DNA of 62,000 nucleotides from Apostichopus japonicus (GCF_037975245.1 NC_092562.1:18436554-18498553); one strand, 5' to 3'. Positions 20,517-33,401 are shown, counted from the stretch's first letter. The notes: a model not told the origin generated them from the sequence alone. Program-made: numbers and translations.

Positions 20517-23500
20517 GTGAGTATTGATCAGCTTAGTACTTTTGGTTAACTATATAAAGTTTTCTCTTTCTAAATTCAAATTTGGTAAAAAAACAACAGA
20601 AAATGATATTTCCTGTGTTGGTGTGTTGTCCTGTAATAAGAAAGCTTGTCTCCTCCTAGGTGTATGAGATATTAATACTGCCATTGACTACTGTGTAGCC
20701 AGTCCTTGCATGTATGTGAGTGTCGGTGAGTCATCTGCACTTGAACTTAATAAAGAGAGCTATCTTTCGAAATTTATTCAAATCCTGAATAGGAGGAAAT
20801 CTTAGTCTGATTGTGAGTTTTTTAAAGGAAAAGTTAAATCCCCAACCCCCCCCCCCCATAAATAGAATGAAAAAAAATTGAAAATCCTCTAAATGCCAAG
20901 TGCATATTCTGGCTCTGGTGTATATGTTTTATGTTTATTAGTATGGACATCCCCAATCATGAAGTTTGTAATACTCTGTATTATAAACCTAATTTATTCT
21001 CCAAACCTCCTAGGATATCAACCTGTATGTTTAATAACCATGAGTTTCAGCATGGGTTCACAATTTGATGTCACGATAATGATCGCGAAGTCGCTTTGGT
21101 ATGGGTTAGATTTGCTTTTACAGCTCTTTGACAGAACTGTTCACCAGTGAGCTCCTCTGTTAATACAAAAGGTACAGATGATAATCATGGCCTTCTGTTT
21201 TGTTCCCTTTTTTTGGAAAGAGCTGGTAATCCCTTGTGCGTCTCCATCAATCACATGAAATGATGCTGGTTGCAGGGACTCCGTCTAGTCTTAAAGATCT
21301 TATAAAGCAGAACCCAACCATAGTATCATTGGTATAGCATGTGATATTAAGAGATACTTGCAATGGACAACTTTCCCAAGTTACAGCTTCTGTACATAAA
21401 CTACTACTACTACTCCTAAGAAGCTTCAGTGTGCACTGTGAAGGACTGAATTGAAAGTGAAATCTTTATTGAAGTTTAGCACTATGTCAGAATCCATTCA
21501 GTCATAATTAGAACACTTTTCAAGGACAAAAATGATAGTAGAACCTTAGCATTGCTAAATATAGCAATTGTTCAATGCCATTGAGTAACAAATAATGCTA
21601 CAAACAGTACATGGTTTAAATTATGTAGACAATATTACACAGTGTACAATACACACCCACTTTTTGTAGAGTTACTGGAATTTCACAAAACATAACTGCA
21701 CAGTGTTTTAAGCTCAATAGAAATCTGCAGATGTAGTAATTGATATGAGCAGAAAGCTAAGCATTTTAATGAGAGGGGGAGGGGAAGGAGAGGAGGGGGT
21801 TGAAGCCCTAATTGACCCAAACCATGGTTTCTGGGCCAATTAGGATGCCTGGAAAACTGGGGGTTTCAGAATATTGTATTTTTTGCTTTTCATAAATGTA
21901 TCATGAATTTATGGAGACTTCAACAGGGGACCAGGTGAAATATTTCTTCCAGGGCATCAACCTGGTTCTCATTCCCACCAATGTGATGTATTTTTTATTT
22001 GTTTGGGGGCAGTCAGGGAATCTATGCAATGGTGATGGTGTGTGCGTGTTTGTGTGACACTTCAAATTTATGCTTTTGTTTGATTAACTTCGTTTTTTGT
22101 ATGAGGGTCGGTCTTATTGAGTACAGTACAAGAACGCAGATTCTTTTCTGTGAAACTGTTCAATAGTCATTTGCAGTCAATAGATGTCAAAGTCAGAAAC
22201 TTTTGTAAACATTTATAACTCAAAAAAGTACATCTTTGTTGAACATTATACATGGTATACAGATCCAGCTTGGTGAGCACAAGAACCCTATTGAAAATGT
22301 TGGAAATCAAAGGTCACATGAGGTCAACAGACCTGTATCAAAGTCTGAAAACCTTTTAAACATGAATACTCCAAACTTTAAGAACTACAACTACTTTGTG
22401 AACTCTCCAATGCTATGATTTTGTTTTGGTGAACATAGTTTGGTCAAATTTAGTTTGAACAGTAAATAGTTTTTTGAAGGGGCTCTACAGGGAATACTAC
22501 AAATAAGAGTTGGAAATCTCTGATCTTTTCTGGTTCTCACTGAGTTATTGGACAAATTTAACCGTCTAACTCTACATAAGTCACATAGTTAAATGTGGAA
22601 TTTTGAGCAAATTGTATGGCAAGGAATCACAAAGCCAACTGGCTTTCTGGGTTTTTCTTAAACTTTTGTTTTTTTTATCATAAATAACATAATGATGCAT
22701 ACAGAATATTTCACTATGTCCTGCAAAACATATTTTGTACCCTCCCCTAATTTACAGTCTAATTACAGAAGCAAAGCTTAAGTACAGTTTTTTAGTAGAT
22801 GGCCTGTACTGTTGTATTGCCTGTAGTATATTAATTTAGAAGTACTGTACCTGTTCACCAACACTAATACTGTTGTCCAACACAGTTAAATGTTTTGTTT
22901 TATCTTTCTACCTTACAGTAAGTTATAAATGCTTATCTGACAGTAACTGACAGCTGGTGTGTGTGTTTGCCAGTTCGAATAAACTTACAAGTACAGGATC
23001 AATAATTATTATTGAAAGAATTAATGCTGTTGTCAGAAAGAGTGCATTTATCGCCTACACTTGGGACAGTACGGTATGATACTGTACAACTTGCCTGTGT
23101 TAGACAGTTGAATGTAACTTGCAAAGTAAATTGTATTGGTATCACATGCCATACATGTATATTTGTATGGACTTTGCAATTACCACAAGGGCGATATTAA
23201 CTTTGTAGAACAGATGTTCATAAATTGTGAGAATTTTTATTTTGTCCATGATTGCAGAGTTGTATTTCAATATGTACAGTATATATGTACTGCATGATAA
23301 TGACAGGTTAATAAACGATCTTAGGCCTACCATGCTTTTATCGCAGCATAATGCACGAATGGGGGTACAACACAAGTGAGGCACGAGGCCGTAGGCCGAG
23401 TGCGTCCAGCAACAGGGTAGGGAAAGGGAACAGGGTATAACCCTTTCGCTGGATGCACTCATGTTCTGACACCGGCTAGTCAAATATGGTGTATAACTGT

Positions 23501-24577
23501 CTTTGGTTACTTTGATTCCTTGGAACGCTGCTGTCAGGACATTTGAACATTGCTTCAATAGCTGCAAAATGCCATAATATTAGGCCTTATAACATTGTTG
23601 CCGGTATTGTTAATTGAGGTCATCGTTATTGCTCGCACTCAAGGTGAGTGTACTTTAGGCTAAAAGCTAGTGTTCTCGGAAATTTTGGTTAACATTTGGT
23701 GAACATTTGGTCAAGGACAAGGGGTATACACCATACCTGATTGTTTCACTGAAGTTCAGTGATTCGTTTGCTTTGAATTAGCTAAGGCAGCTAGCTGGGA
23801 TCAGGATTAAGCTAGCCGACATGCATTTTTGGTTCCAGTTGCTGGTTAAGAGCTGGTGCTTGTACTGTATCTGGCCTAAATTGTTTGGGACCATCTGGGC
23901 GAAAACAATTCCAGGCCATTTTGGGCTGGGTGGGCCCCAGTCTCTTCCACCTCAGCATTTTGAGACACATTCTTTGGGCCCAAGTTTGTGGGGCCCATTT
24001 TTTGGGCCCATTTGGGTGCAAACTATTATTGGGCTCATTTATTGGGGATGGGCCAAAATTTTTAAAAGCCAGTAACTACGCAACCTTAAATCAGATTGAA
24101 TCCAAACTTAGAATATACAGTAGTTGTTGGTTAATAGTTGGTACATGTGGGCCTCAATATTATTTATTATATTGTGTGAGATCTTCAAGACTACAAACAC
24201 TTTAATATATTCCACTAAACAAGGAACAGTGTCTGTTGGGCTCTTGTTTTTCTTGCAACTTTTATTAAACACTGTAACATAGTTTTGTAACAAATTTAAT
24301 TTTAGAGTTAAAAGAAAATATCTTGATACTACAGTACTATTGAAGTACAGTATGCATTGACAGCTTACCAAATCTGTAAGACTCACTAATGCCACACTAT
24401 ACAGGTGTGAGTGTGTTTGAAGTGTGAATTTGAGGTAGTTTAGAACATCCTTTAGAATGTGATGGCCCAAATGGCCAGTGCTGTAATTTAGTGAGTTTAA
24501 ATTTGATGGTTTCCTACTTTCCATGTGTGTTTAATCATATCTGTATTATCTTTCTTTTGTTTCTTTTTCTTCCACAG
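20517..24577 (+). other. Gene B intron
   Basis: Contents: a poly-C run (20845), a G-rich patch (21772-21800), the foldback with a quadruplex-type motif (23398-23460) and a block repeating GGGCCCA words (23925-24010). No exon was recognised. Confidence 0.5.
23398..23460 (+). repeat. Imperfect inverted repeat enclosing a G-quadruplex motif
   Basis: Arms gagtgcgtccagc and gctggatgcactc (12 of 13 complementary) bracket GGGTAGGGAAAGGGAACAGG followed by one more G (23415-23435), a canonical four-run G3 motif. The left flank gaggccgtaggccgagtg is palindrome-like. Confidence 0.8.
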
Positions 24578-24601
24578 CTTTTGATGAGCGCCCTACCACA
24601 G
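24578..24601 (+). CDS. Gene B micro-exon
   Basis: A 24-base exon lies between a long pyrimidine tract ending tcttccacag and the donor g|gtaagatc. Phase 1 in and out gives FDERPTT with flanking split codons (S and E at the junctions). It joins in frame on both sides. Being a symmetric micro-exon, it can be skipped without frame change. Confidence 0.7.
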
Positions 24602-25610
24602 GTAAGATCACCAGTGATAGACATGTTGGTATGTCCTATATAAGTTGGAAGGTACTGTACAGTGTGTGTATAAATTATAGATGGGTAAACTTAAATTTGA
24701 ACAGAGGTTAATACTGTAGGACAAACACCCACAGCACAGTAATGTATAGTTAACATAGTAGAGTCTTTACAGTACAGTATAGTACTGTACTAATACAGTA
24801 CAGTGTGTAGCATAGTACAGTACAGTGCAATGAAATACAATGCAGGGCAGTACGTACAGTATAGTATAGTACATTACAGTCTGTCTGTACATGTTAAAGT
24901 ATAGTACAGTCTGTAAGACAGTACAGTAGAACTACAACAGTACTACTGTATGAAGTTTGTCAAGTACTAGTAGTTTGGTAAGTAAACAAATTTAGTCACT
25001 GAGCTATAATTTACAAGGTCCAGAGTAGTGTTGTCAAAACATAGCATACATGTACATGCAGTAAATGTGTGCTGATAGAAAAAGATGTAGAAAAGATGTA
25101 TGCTTTAATATGAATTAGAATGCCTCTATAATGCTTCTATATAAGTACACTTTCTCTGCTTGCTTACATTTAAATTTGGTCACACGCTTTGCAAATTACA
25201 CTTACAGACACTTTGTGCAATTTTATAATCTATTTTTTATTATTTTTCCAAACACCATCTGTTATTTATATCATGGTAGGTTACTGCACATACTGTTATA
25301 AACCACTTAATACGCAACGCCTTGGCTTTGAAGTGTTTAAGACAAGCATATATAAATTTAAAATTGAATCACTTGTGCTTTAAGTGTCATTCCATTATGT
25401 AACTATGTTATGTAGTGTACAGTGTGAGCTGATCAGTCCCAACAAACTCTATAGCAAGGTAGAGAGTGTGATGAACAGCCTAATTCAATTAGATATGGGA
25501 TTAACATTTAGATTAACTAAAATATGCATGACTTGTACTAAACCATTGCCTGACTTTTCACCCTCATTGTCTACCTGCATGTATGTTCCAATGTCACCAC
25601 ACAATGGTAG
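24602..25610 (+). other. Gene B intron dominated by ACTGTA/TACAGT words
   Basis: From about 24647 to 24960 the sequence is built from overlapping gtacagta, tactgtac and cagtacag words, a degenerate self-complementary low-complexity block. The remainder is unique AT-rich sequence. Confidence 0.6.
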
Positions 25611-25706
25611 AGGGTACCACATTTGAAAGCTCCACCAGTGATCCTTACTCTACTGCTGATGTTACCAGAAACTTCACCACCAGAGTTACAACGCATGATC
25701 ATGACG
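25611..25706 (+). CDS. Gene B exon: Thr/Ser-rich ectodomain
   Basis: A 96-base exon between acceptor acaatggtag and donor gacg|gtaacc, phase 1 in and out. It encodes 31 codons, GTTFESSTSDPYSTADVTRN then FTTRVTTHDHD. The sequon NFT is present. Its composition matches the mucin-like exons downstream. The acceptor lacks a strong pyrimidine tract, so the exact start is less certain than the end. The frame is nevertheless continuous with both neighbours. Confidence 0.68.
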
Positions 25707-26138
25707 GTAACCTAATCTGTCATCTTACCATTTAGTCGATCAATCGATCAATCAATCGATCAATCTACCACTCATTGCTGTGTTGTTCTGCTGGTATTTC
25801 AAGCTGCTCTTTGTACCGACTTTGCCACAAAGGAGCTGAAGTAGCTGCTCCCAGATGGTCTGTATTTGCATTGTTTGGAGGATTGTTGGAAGTACAGTAG
25901 CTGAAAACATATGTAGTCTGCTACTTTTAATCCACAAAAATCACACATGAAGTAGATCAAATCTGGCAGAAATTGTGCAAAATTTTGAAACGAAACAATT
26001 AAATTTTCAGTTCCTTATTTGTGCGACACAATGTCTTCTGTATCAGACCAAAATGGAAGTTAACTGCCAGTCCCACGTCGAGTAGCAGTCAAATGGTCCT
26101 AACCACTGATCGGTATCTAAAGTTGACTGAGGGGATTA

Positions 26139-26208
<70 letters not shown>

Positions 26209-26734
26209 ATACATATACTGTACATGCCACCGTCAACACTTGTCATTGTAGTGCGTGGTGAATGTCAAACATAGTTCTAGTTGTTCATATTCAATGGAGG
26301 GGTCTTTCTACTGCAACCCTTGAAGTTATTTCGATCACGAAGAAGGAAGTTCAGCGTTTGGTCCTTTAAGGTAGACCAAACCTCTGTGTAATGTTTAAAA
26401 ACAGTATTCTAGCTGTGCCTGCAATACAGTATATATTTAAATGAGGAAATGATGACTATAGAAAACCATCAGAACTAAGCTGTCAATCAGGAATCACGCC
26501 TATTTCGGACGTGACAGAGAATACACAGAGTCCTGGACACTGATTGTTGAAATTTTACAAACATACGTAACATCTGAAGGCCTATTAATGGACAATTAAT
26601 CTAACGAATACACGTAGGTCTGTAGTCTATCATTGCAAATGTAACTCCCTCAGGTCTTTTAAAAACTGCTAGGTCGATTCCCTGGCCCTGGTTTATCATC
26701 ATCCAAACATGTAATATATGCCATACACGGCTGT
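25707..26734 (+). other. Gene B intron, first part
   Basis: It opens with a (CAATCGAT)n patch at 25735-25770 and contains a (TA)n tract at 26142-26212. There is no exon. Confidence 0.6.
26142..26212 (+). repeat. (TA)n microsatellite
   Basis: About 70 bases of TA dinucleotides with one ttta interruption. Confidence 0.97.
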
Positions 26735-28810
26735 AGTATATGGTTAATTCCATGATAAGGTCAACATCATACCCAAAAATTTAAGATCATTGTACATTAA
26801 AATTGTACCAGTTTCCAATAAATAGAATACTTGTAGTTACTAAAAATAATTTTTTCACCCCCGAAACATCATTTGTTTGATTATGGGGTCGGTAATAACA
26901 AATGGTTCCCGTTGTAACTAAATTATGAAAAATACAGTGAAATTTCATTTTGTGCAGATTTGTACATAGTAATCATAGATATCATCAGTTTTTTGGACTA
27001 ATTATATTTGCTATAGCATAGTGCTCACTTAATAGCTTCAATTTTTTTTCGACATCAAGGCATTAGACAATAGTGGTGAATTGAAAACACCCTCAATTTA
27101 CTGTCACGCGAGTCACAAAATTTACTGTTTTTGTTTTTTTTCTCCTTGCCTGCACAATAGTTTTACTCCAAATAATGAATATCAAGTCTTCACATAGATA
27201 CCAAAAGGATTACTGAATTTTCCTTTCCAGAAGATATTCAAATTTTGCGGAAAATCACCCTTTATGAATGTCACGCCAGTCACGTCACGCGAGTCACGTC
27301 AAATCAAGATAGTGTTTCTACCTATTTACTGTGTGTTGGACTAATTATATTTGCTATAGCATAGTGCTCACTTAATAGCTTCAATTTTATTTTGATATCA
27401 AGGCATTAGACAACAGTGGTAATAGAAAACAGTAAACACCCTCGATTTACTGTTACGGAGTCACAAAATTGACTGTTTTTGTTTTTTTCTCCTTGCCTGC
27501 ACAATAGTTTTACTCCAAATAATGAATATCAAGTCTTCACATAGATACCAAAAGGATTACTGAATTTTCCTTTTCAGAAGATATTCAAATTTTGCAAAAA
27601 ATCACCCTTTACGAATGTCACGCGAGTCACGTCACACAGGTCACGTCAAATCAAGATAGTGTTTCTACCTATTTACTGTGTGAAAATTACAGGGATGTTA
27701 TCTAGTTTGATGAATGAATCACTGATTAAAGATATCATATATGCATTCCCCTTTAATTAGGCAACTTGAATAATATGGGCACACATAATGCAACTAATCA
27801 TCATAATTTCATTTGAAATATCAGAATTTAAATCATGAATATTTAATCGCAATATAATGCCTATTTTATCACCACATTTGGAAAGTTAGCACATGTCATT
27901 GATTTTTTAGTATTATACTAAAACATAATCTATATTTGTATCTGGCAATGCCATGTGCTATGACTTGACAACCTTAAGGTCTTAACTGCTCAATCATTCC
28001 CAAAATCCTATGAGCGAATGTATCTTCTCAAATATTACACTTTATGTTTATTCAAATATGACAAATGAGAATGGTAATTTGAATCACATTTTGATAGATC
28101 TGTTTCTTCTCTAACTTTCAAATGAGTGACTTCAACAGACTTAATATTGTTATAAATATTAATTGACAAAATATATTGCCTGAACAACTGTACTACCCGT
28201 ACAGTATATTACCTACTGTCTGCAGTCATGAAGGTAACTCGGGGACATTAATATTATCTGGACATTCCCAAGGGAAGTACCTTTTGGACACTTTCTAGAC
28301 CAATGAATGTTATATTTCACTATGCAAGATCTGTACCTTCAATTCACTACTGCATTTGGTCTAGAACTATCCGAAAAGTGAACTTGTCACGCGAGTCACG
28401 TTTTCTTGTCACGCGAGTCACAATACATCTTCATCGTTATTTTCATGCATTACAACTTTTTTTCAAAGTTGCATAGCAATTGAGGTAGAGGTGTTTTTCA
28501 ACTTCGGTATGATTATAAAAAGTGATTGGAAAAATTTTAATAAGACATAAGAAATCGAACATTTGTGTGTGCATTCTGATTTTTGCTAATAGTAACTGTC
28601 ACGCGAGTCACGTTTAGTTTTTCGCCAATTTCACCCCCAAAACTTGAGGTATAAATATTTTTTCTCTACTGTTGTAAGCATTAAGGCGAACATTCACTGC
28701 TACATTAATGCTTTTCTCCCAGGTAATTTCTTTATTTGTTAAATGATATCAAATAGAGAGGAATTTGAGTAAAAATGTCACGCGAGTCACCATGGAATTG
28801 ACCATATACT
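26735..28810 (+). mobile_element. Unclassified TIR element with repeated GTCACGCGAGTCAC
   Basis: The ends are inverted: AGTATATGGTTAATTCCATG at 26735 and the complement of AGTATATGGTCAATTCCATG at the right (20 of 22 positions over the full arm). No clear target duplication was found. The interior holds seven exact copies of GTCACGCGAGTCAC and a 343-bp tandem duplication. No transposase frame exists, so it would be non-autonomous or decayed. The boundaries rest only on the inverted ends. Confidence 0.65.
26995..27682 (+). repeat. 343-bp tandem duplication
   Basis: Two copies (26995-27335 and 27338-27682), both opening ggactaattatatttgctat and closing ctatttactgtgtg, are about 95% alike by eye. 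Each ends with a paired GTCAC motif block. Confidence 0.92.
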
Positions 28811-30630
28811 GCCATGGCACAATAATAACATTACAAGTACCTATGTTGCAAGAGCTGAAATAGTACAGATAATGCCGAGTCGTTGCGGATAAATACAATT
28901 AACATTTCATGCCTGCAGCTACTTTGCAGGATGTTGTTAATTCAAATGCGTTCAAATGATACCTGTCTTGTTCAATTCGAGAATAACGAACCAAAGTAGA
29001 GAATTTTACGTATAGTTTTGAAGAAGTATGCTAGGCAAGGAGATCTATTTAAATTAACGTGTGCAGAATTAACTGTTCGCGGCCACAATTCTTTGCAAAT
29101 CTGAGTCTGGATTTTTTCCTGCGTGGCCAACCTGTGAATTTGAGATTGTTATGAAGAGCGTACAGTATGTTCAGTTGGCATATACCAGCCAGCCATGTAG
29201 ATGGTGGAGCGGGCTAGTAATCCCAATATTGTAGCGCGCATGTGCACTATGTACAATAATCAACCCATTGAAAATACAGCTTTCAATGTTATGTTTCTTC
29301 TACATAAATTTGTATATATACATTTTTTACGTGTACAAATTTCTCTAGCAAGTTGTTTTGTAAACTCTCTTTTCTCTTGAGTTTTCATGTGTATCAGTAT
29401 CCTGTAAAACATGATTGTAACATTTCTACTGTGCTCTGGTTTTCTCTGCAGTTTTTCTCTTAGAAATGCTTCAGGATTACTGTACCTAGATTCAGTTCTC
29501 CCATTTTTGTTTTACCTCTTCGTATTGAGGATAACTTGGTGTACTATAGAATGTACCTGTATAGCTCCCATATACCATTCCTTACAAGGGCATTAAATGC
29601 AGGGCTTCCCATTATGGCAGTATTATTAAATATTATTATGAATGTGGTTTCATAAGGTTCATTACCTACAGACTGCAGCAGTCTGAATTCTGAAAGACAT
29701 TACCCCCATCAGCTGGTTCATTCTTGTCATACATAAATCAGTCATGTTCGCCTTGTTGATGATCAGTGCAATGTTATAAAACTTTGTGGAGCTTACCAAG
29801 CTGTTGATGTGGTAAAGTGTACACAATATATCCCCCCTCGCCGCCACCCTCCCTTTATCCCAGCTATGATGGGAGAACTACATCAATCTATTTAAAGCTC
29901 TAGAGTGTGGCTTAATTATCCATGAAGCAACCAGAAAATTTCAGACATTCTGTTCACCTGGTTACTTCATTTGGGACATAAATATGTGGAATGACTAATA
30001 TTCATATGGAATCATATCCATCTGGTGATGTTTGAATTACATAATCGACGTTTAATCCATCAACATTGCTCATTTATCATGTACTAACGACAATCTGCTA
30101 AAGTCACAAGAATAGTGCAAAATTAGTCACAGAAAATAGTGCAAGAATAGTGCAAATATTGCAAAATTCATCCTCTGTCTAAATAAATATAATTTGTTAA
30201 ACTTATCCTATAGCAGCTGCATGGGAAAAATGATACATCCCACACAACCTAAAATAAACACAAGCCTAAAATAATGTATTAGTAGTATTGTTTTTTGCAT
30301 AATTGTCATGGTTTTGTTCATACATTAGGAATGATTATTTCCTGTAGTTCAAACCACACCCAACAAGTTGCATTCTTGATTCGTTGCCATTGAATTTCAC
30401 TAATATATCCTTTCACCTTCTAGCCTATTCGTTGGCTTATATAGCGTTGGTCACCCTTCTGAGTGACAATTCAGTGTATCCGTTCATGAGCAAAATGTTT
30501 TTCATATTCAATTTTAACAAAATTAAGACACAAACTGGGTTCAAATCCTAGCTAACAGGGTCATGATAAAAGCTGTAGACATGGGTCATTGTTTCCTTCT
30601 CGTTTGATGCTCAATTAGCATACCAGTTGA
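28811..30630 (+). other. Gene B intron, nothing recognised
   Basis: AT-rich unique sequence between the TIR element and the satellite array. Confidence 0.5.
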
Positions 30631-31400
30631 GAATCCATGGGATAATGTATAGGATTGGTCAAATTGGATTGGGTATGTAAATTATTAAAACAGCCCTGCT
30701 TGTTGTACAGTATGTGGGAATCCATGGGATAATGTATAGGATTGGTCAAATTGGATTGGTTATGTAAATTATTAAACAGCCCTGCTTGTTGTACAGTATG
30801 TGGGAATCCATGGGATAATGTATAGGATTGGTCAAATTGGATTGGGTATGTAAATTATTAAACAGCCCTGCTTGTTGTACAGTATGTGGGAATCCATGGG
30901 ATAATGTATAGGATTGGTCAAATTGGATTGGGTATGTAAATTATTAAACAGCCCTGCTTGTTGTACAGTATGTGGGAATCCATGGGATAATGTATAGGAT
31001 TGGTCAAATTGGATTGGTTATGTAAATTATTAAACAGCCCTGCTTGTTGTACAGTATGTGGGAATCCATGGGATAATGTATAGGATTGGTCAAATTGGAT
31101 TGGGAATGTAAATTAATAAACAGCCCTGCTTGTTGTACAGTATGTGGGAATCCATGGGATAATGTATAGGATTGGTCAAATTGGATTGGGAATGTAAATT
31201 AATAAACAGCCCTGCTTGTTGTACAGTATGTGGGAATCCATGGGATAATGTATAGGATTGGTCAAATTGGATTGGGAATGTAAATTAATAAACAGCCCTG
31301 CTTGTTGTACAGTATGTGGGAATCCATGGGATAATGTATAGGATTGGTCAAATTGGATTGGGTATACATGTGATAGCAGCCCTGCTTTTTGTATAGTCAG
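30631..31400 (+). repeat. 86-bp satellite array, nine units
   Basis: Each unit begins gaatccatgggataatgtat; starts are at 30631, 30718, 30804, 30890, 30976, 31062, 31148, 31234 and 31320. The spacing is 86 (first 87), with a diverged partial at 31401. Units 6-8 share the variant gggaatgtaaattaat and units 2 and 5 share ggttatg, showing block-wise duplication. Confidence 0.97.
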
Positions 31401-32376
31401 GAATCCATGGGGCAATATATTGCATTAATCATTTTGAAATTTTGACCAGTAGAATTGTTATCAAAAGAACTTGTAGTTATTTAAGCAAGTGGCTCAAAAT
31501 TTAAAATTCTTGACCTGTAAATGTAATAAAACAAGTTACACCATATAAACACTGTATAAACAGCGTATATACACTGATTAAACACCATATAAACACCGTA
31601 TAAATTGCATTATTGCCATCACTACGAGGGAGGAGCAGCATCCACTAATATTGTTGAATGTTGAATGTTTGTTTTCCTTTCTTTGCATGAAGACATCATC
31701 AAATTCCGTCATTGAAACTCATCTTGTAAGGATCAATTGACTGTACCATCAAAATATATTGACAAACAAGTACCATATGGCCATCAATGCTAGTTCCTGC
31801 TAAATTCTATGGAATTGTAAAAGCATTTCCTCGTTGACATGTACTGTACATCAAATATCCACCTTGAATCAATGTGCAATGTCTGCATGTGTCACTCTGT
31901 GATTATCCTGCAATGAAATTATGAACCTACAAAATTTGATGACGTAAACAACGTATATATGTATGTATGAACGTCAGTGTTTTAATCAAAACTAAAGAGA
32001 TAATGTTTTATTATTGATATTTCATCTATCTTGATGACTTCCTCCCCCTAGCAACCATCAGAATACAATACTAGTTTTGGGGCAACACGCACAGACAGCT
32101 TCGTCGCTTTTGAGTATGATGAATGACTGTTCTACATGTCACAAACTTACAGACTGCAAACAGAAACACTTAGCTTACAGTAGTACATACAATCAGCTAG
32201 CAATACTAATACGTTGTTATCAGAATTCAGATTCAGTTATTGCATTGCTGCTCTAGTAGTAACTGGTATTTAAGAAGTAAGAAATTCCAAGCGGTGGTCA
32301 AAGGTCCAACAAATTAATTGGTTGTAGTGGATTAAAAAATAATTAACTAATCATACTCCAAAACTGAATCGGTTAT
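31401..32376 (+). other. Gene B intron
   Basis: It contains a short degenerate repeat of acaccatataaacactgtat words (31540-31605); otherwise unique sequence. Confidence 0.55.
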
Positions 32377-33401
32377 CAGGCTTGGGGTAATCGTAATCAG
32401 TAATCGTAATCGATTACAATCGATTACATTTTTTGAAGTAATCGTAATCGATTACTTTTGTGAAAATTACAAAGTAATCGTAATCGTAATCGATTACAAG
32501 GGCAAAGTAATCGTAATCGTATTACATTTATGATAACAGTGAAATTTGAATGAGAAGGGCAAAATTAGTAGAAATGATTAAAACTAATTCTTACTATTGG
32601 CTTTTAGTGTGACCAAAGAAGTGTTCCTGCTTCTAGAATTCTCTAGCACAATAAAACTTATTCAGAAATTTGCCTACATTCCATTGTCCAATAACCCATC
32701 CAACTTTGCACCATTTACACCTCTTTAATTAATGTAATTAACCTTGTTGCTGAAAAAATCACTGCAAATTAATTATTTTGGTGGATCAGAATTTGCTTTA
32801 CCAGAGTTGACCACTTTTTGATGAAAATAATTTACTTTTACTTTGGCCTTCCATGTCCCATGTACTGTGGAATGCCCCATTTCAAAGCTGTTTAGTTTTA
32901 TTTTGGTGTTATAATGTAAAAGAGTTTTTAGTTTTGCTGCTATGCAGAAATTATTAGTTTACAAAATATAGTGTTGCATGAAAATCTTCATTTGTTTTAC
33001 TTTAGTATTTGTCTGTTTACTCTTTGTCTGTTTAAATTGTATTTTTTACTGGACTTATGGGTTACACATTTTAAACGTGTTAAGGCATAAATGTGTAATG
33101 CCTGGTAGGAATTGTAGATATACTTTCACAATTTTGTCCGTATATACTGTAAATGCCCTTCCTTTGCCCTATTTCATTGCCCCATTTCCCGGCAGAGAGT
33201 TATATTAAACAGATATGCAGAGGATTGTGCAAGTAACCACAATGTAATCGTGATTGTAATCACGATTACATTACAATGTAATCGTAATCATAATCGATTA
33301 CTTCAACTTTAGGCTGTAATTGTAATCGTAATCGTAATCATACATTCTCAAGTAATCGTAATCGTAATCGATTACATTCAGATGTAATCGCCCCAAGCCT
33401 G
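32377..33401 (+). mobile_element. TAATCG-rich hAT MITE, copy 2
   Basis: A 1025-bp element with the same CAGGCTTGGGG / CCCCAAGCCTG ends as 16480-17337. It is flanked by the exact duplication tcggttat (32369-32376 and 33402-33409). It is very close to copy 1 over its shared parts and keeps about 165 bases missing there. Both copies carry the same 76-codon open frame, which I attribute to overall similarity, not coding. Confidence 0.93.

Noticed and set aside
23812-24205. Overlapping open frames on both strands rich in Gly, Pro and Trp
   Set aside because: They are generated by the GGGCCCA word cluster.
30538-30552. tRNA B-box-like ggttcaaatcc
   Set aside because: No A-box, acceptor stem or anticodon arm could be placed upstream.
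30631-31400. Regularly spaced repeat considered as a CRISPR-like array
   Set aside because: The units are continuous with no unique spacers. It is a eukaryotic satellite.
31176-31415. Minus-strand open frame with an internal peptide repeat
   Set aside because: It is produced by the 86-bp satellite. The period is not a multiple of three, and no start or splice context is present.
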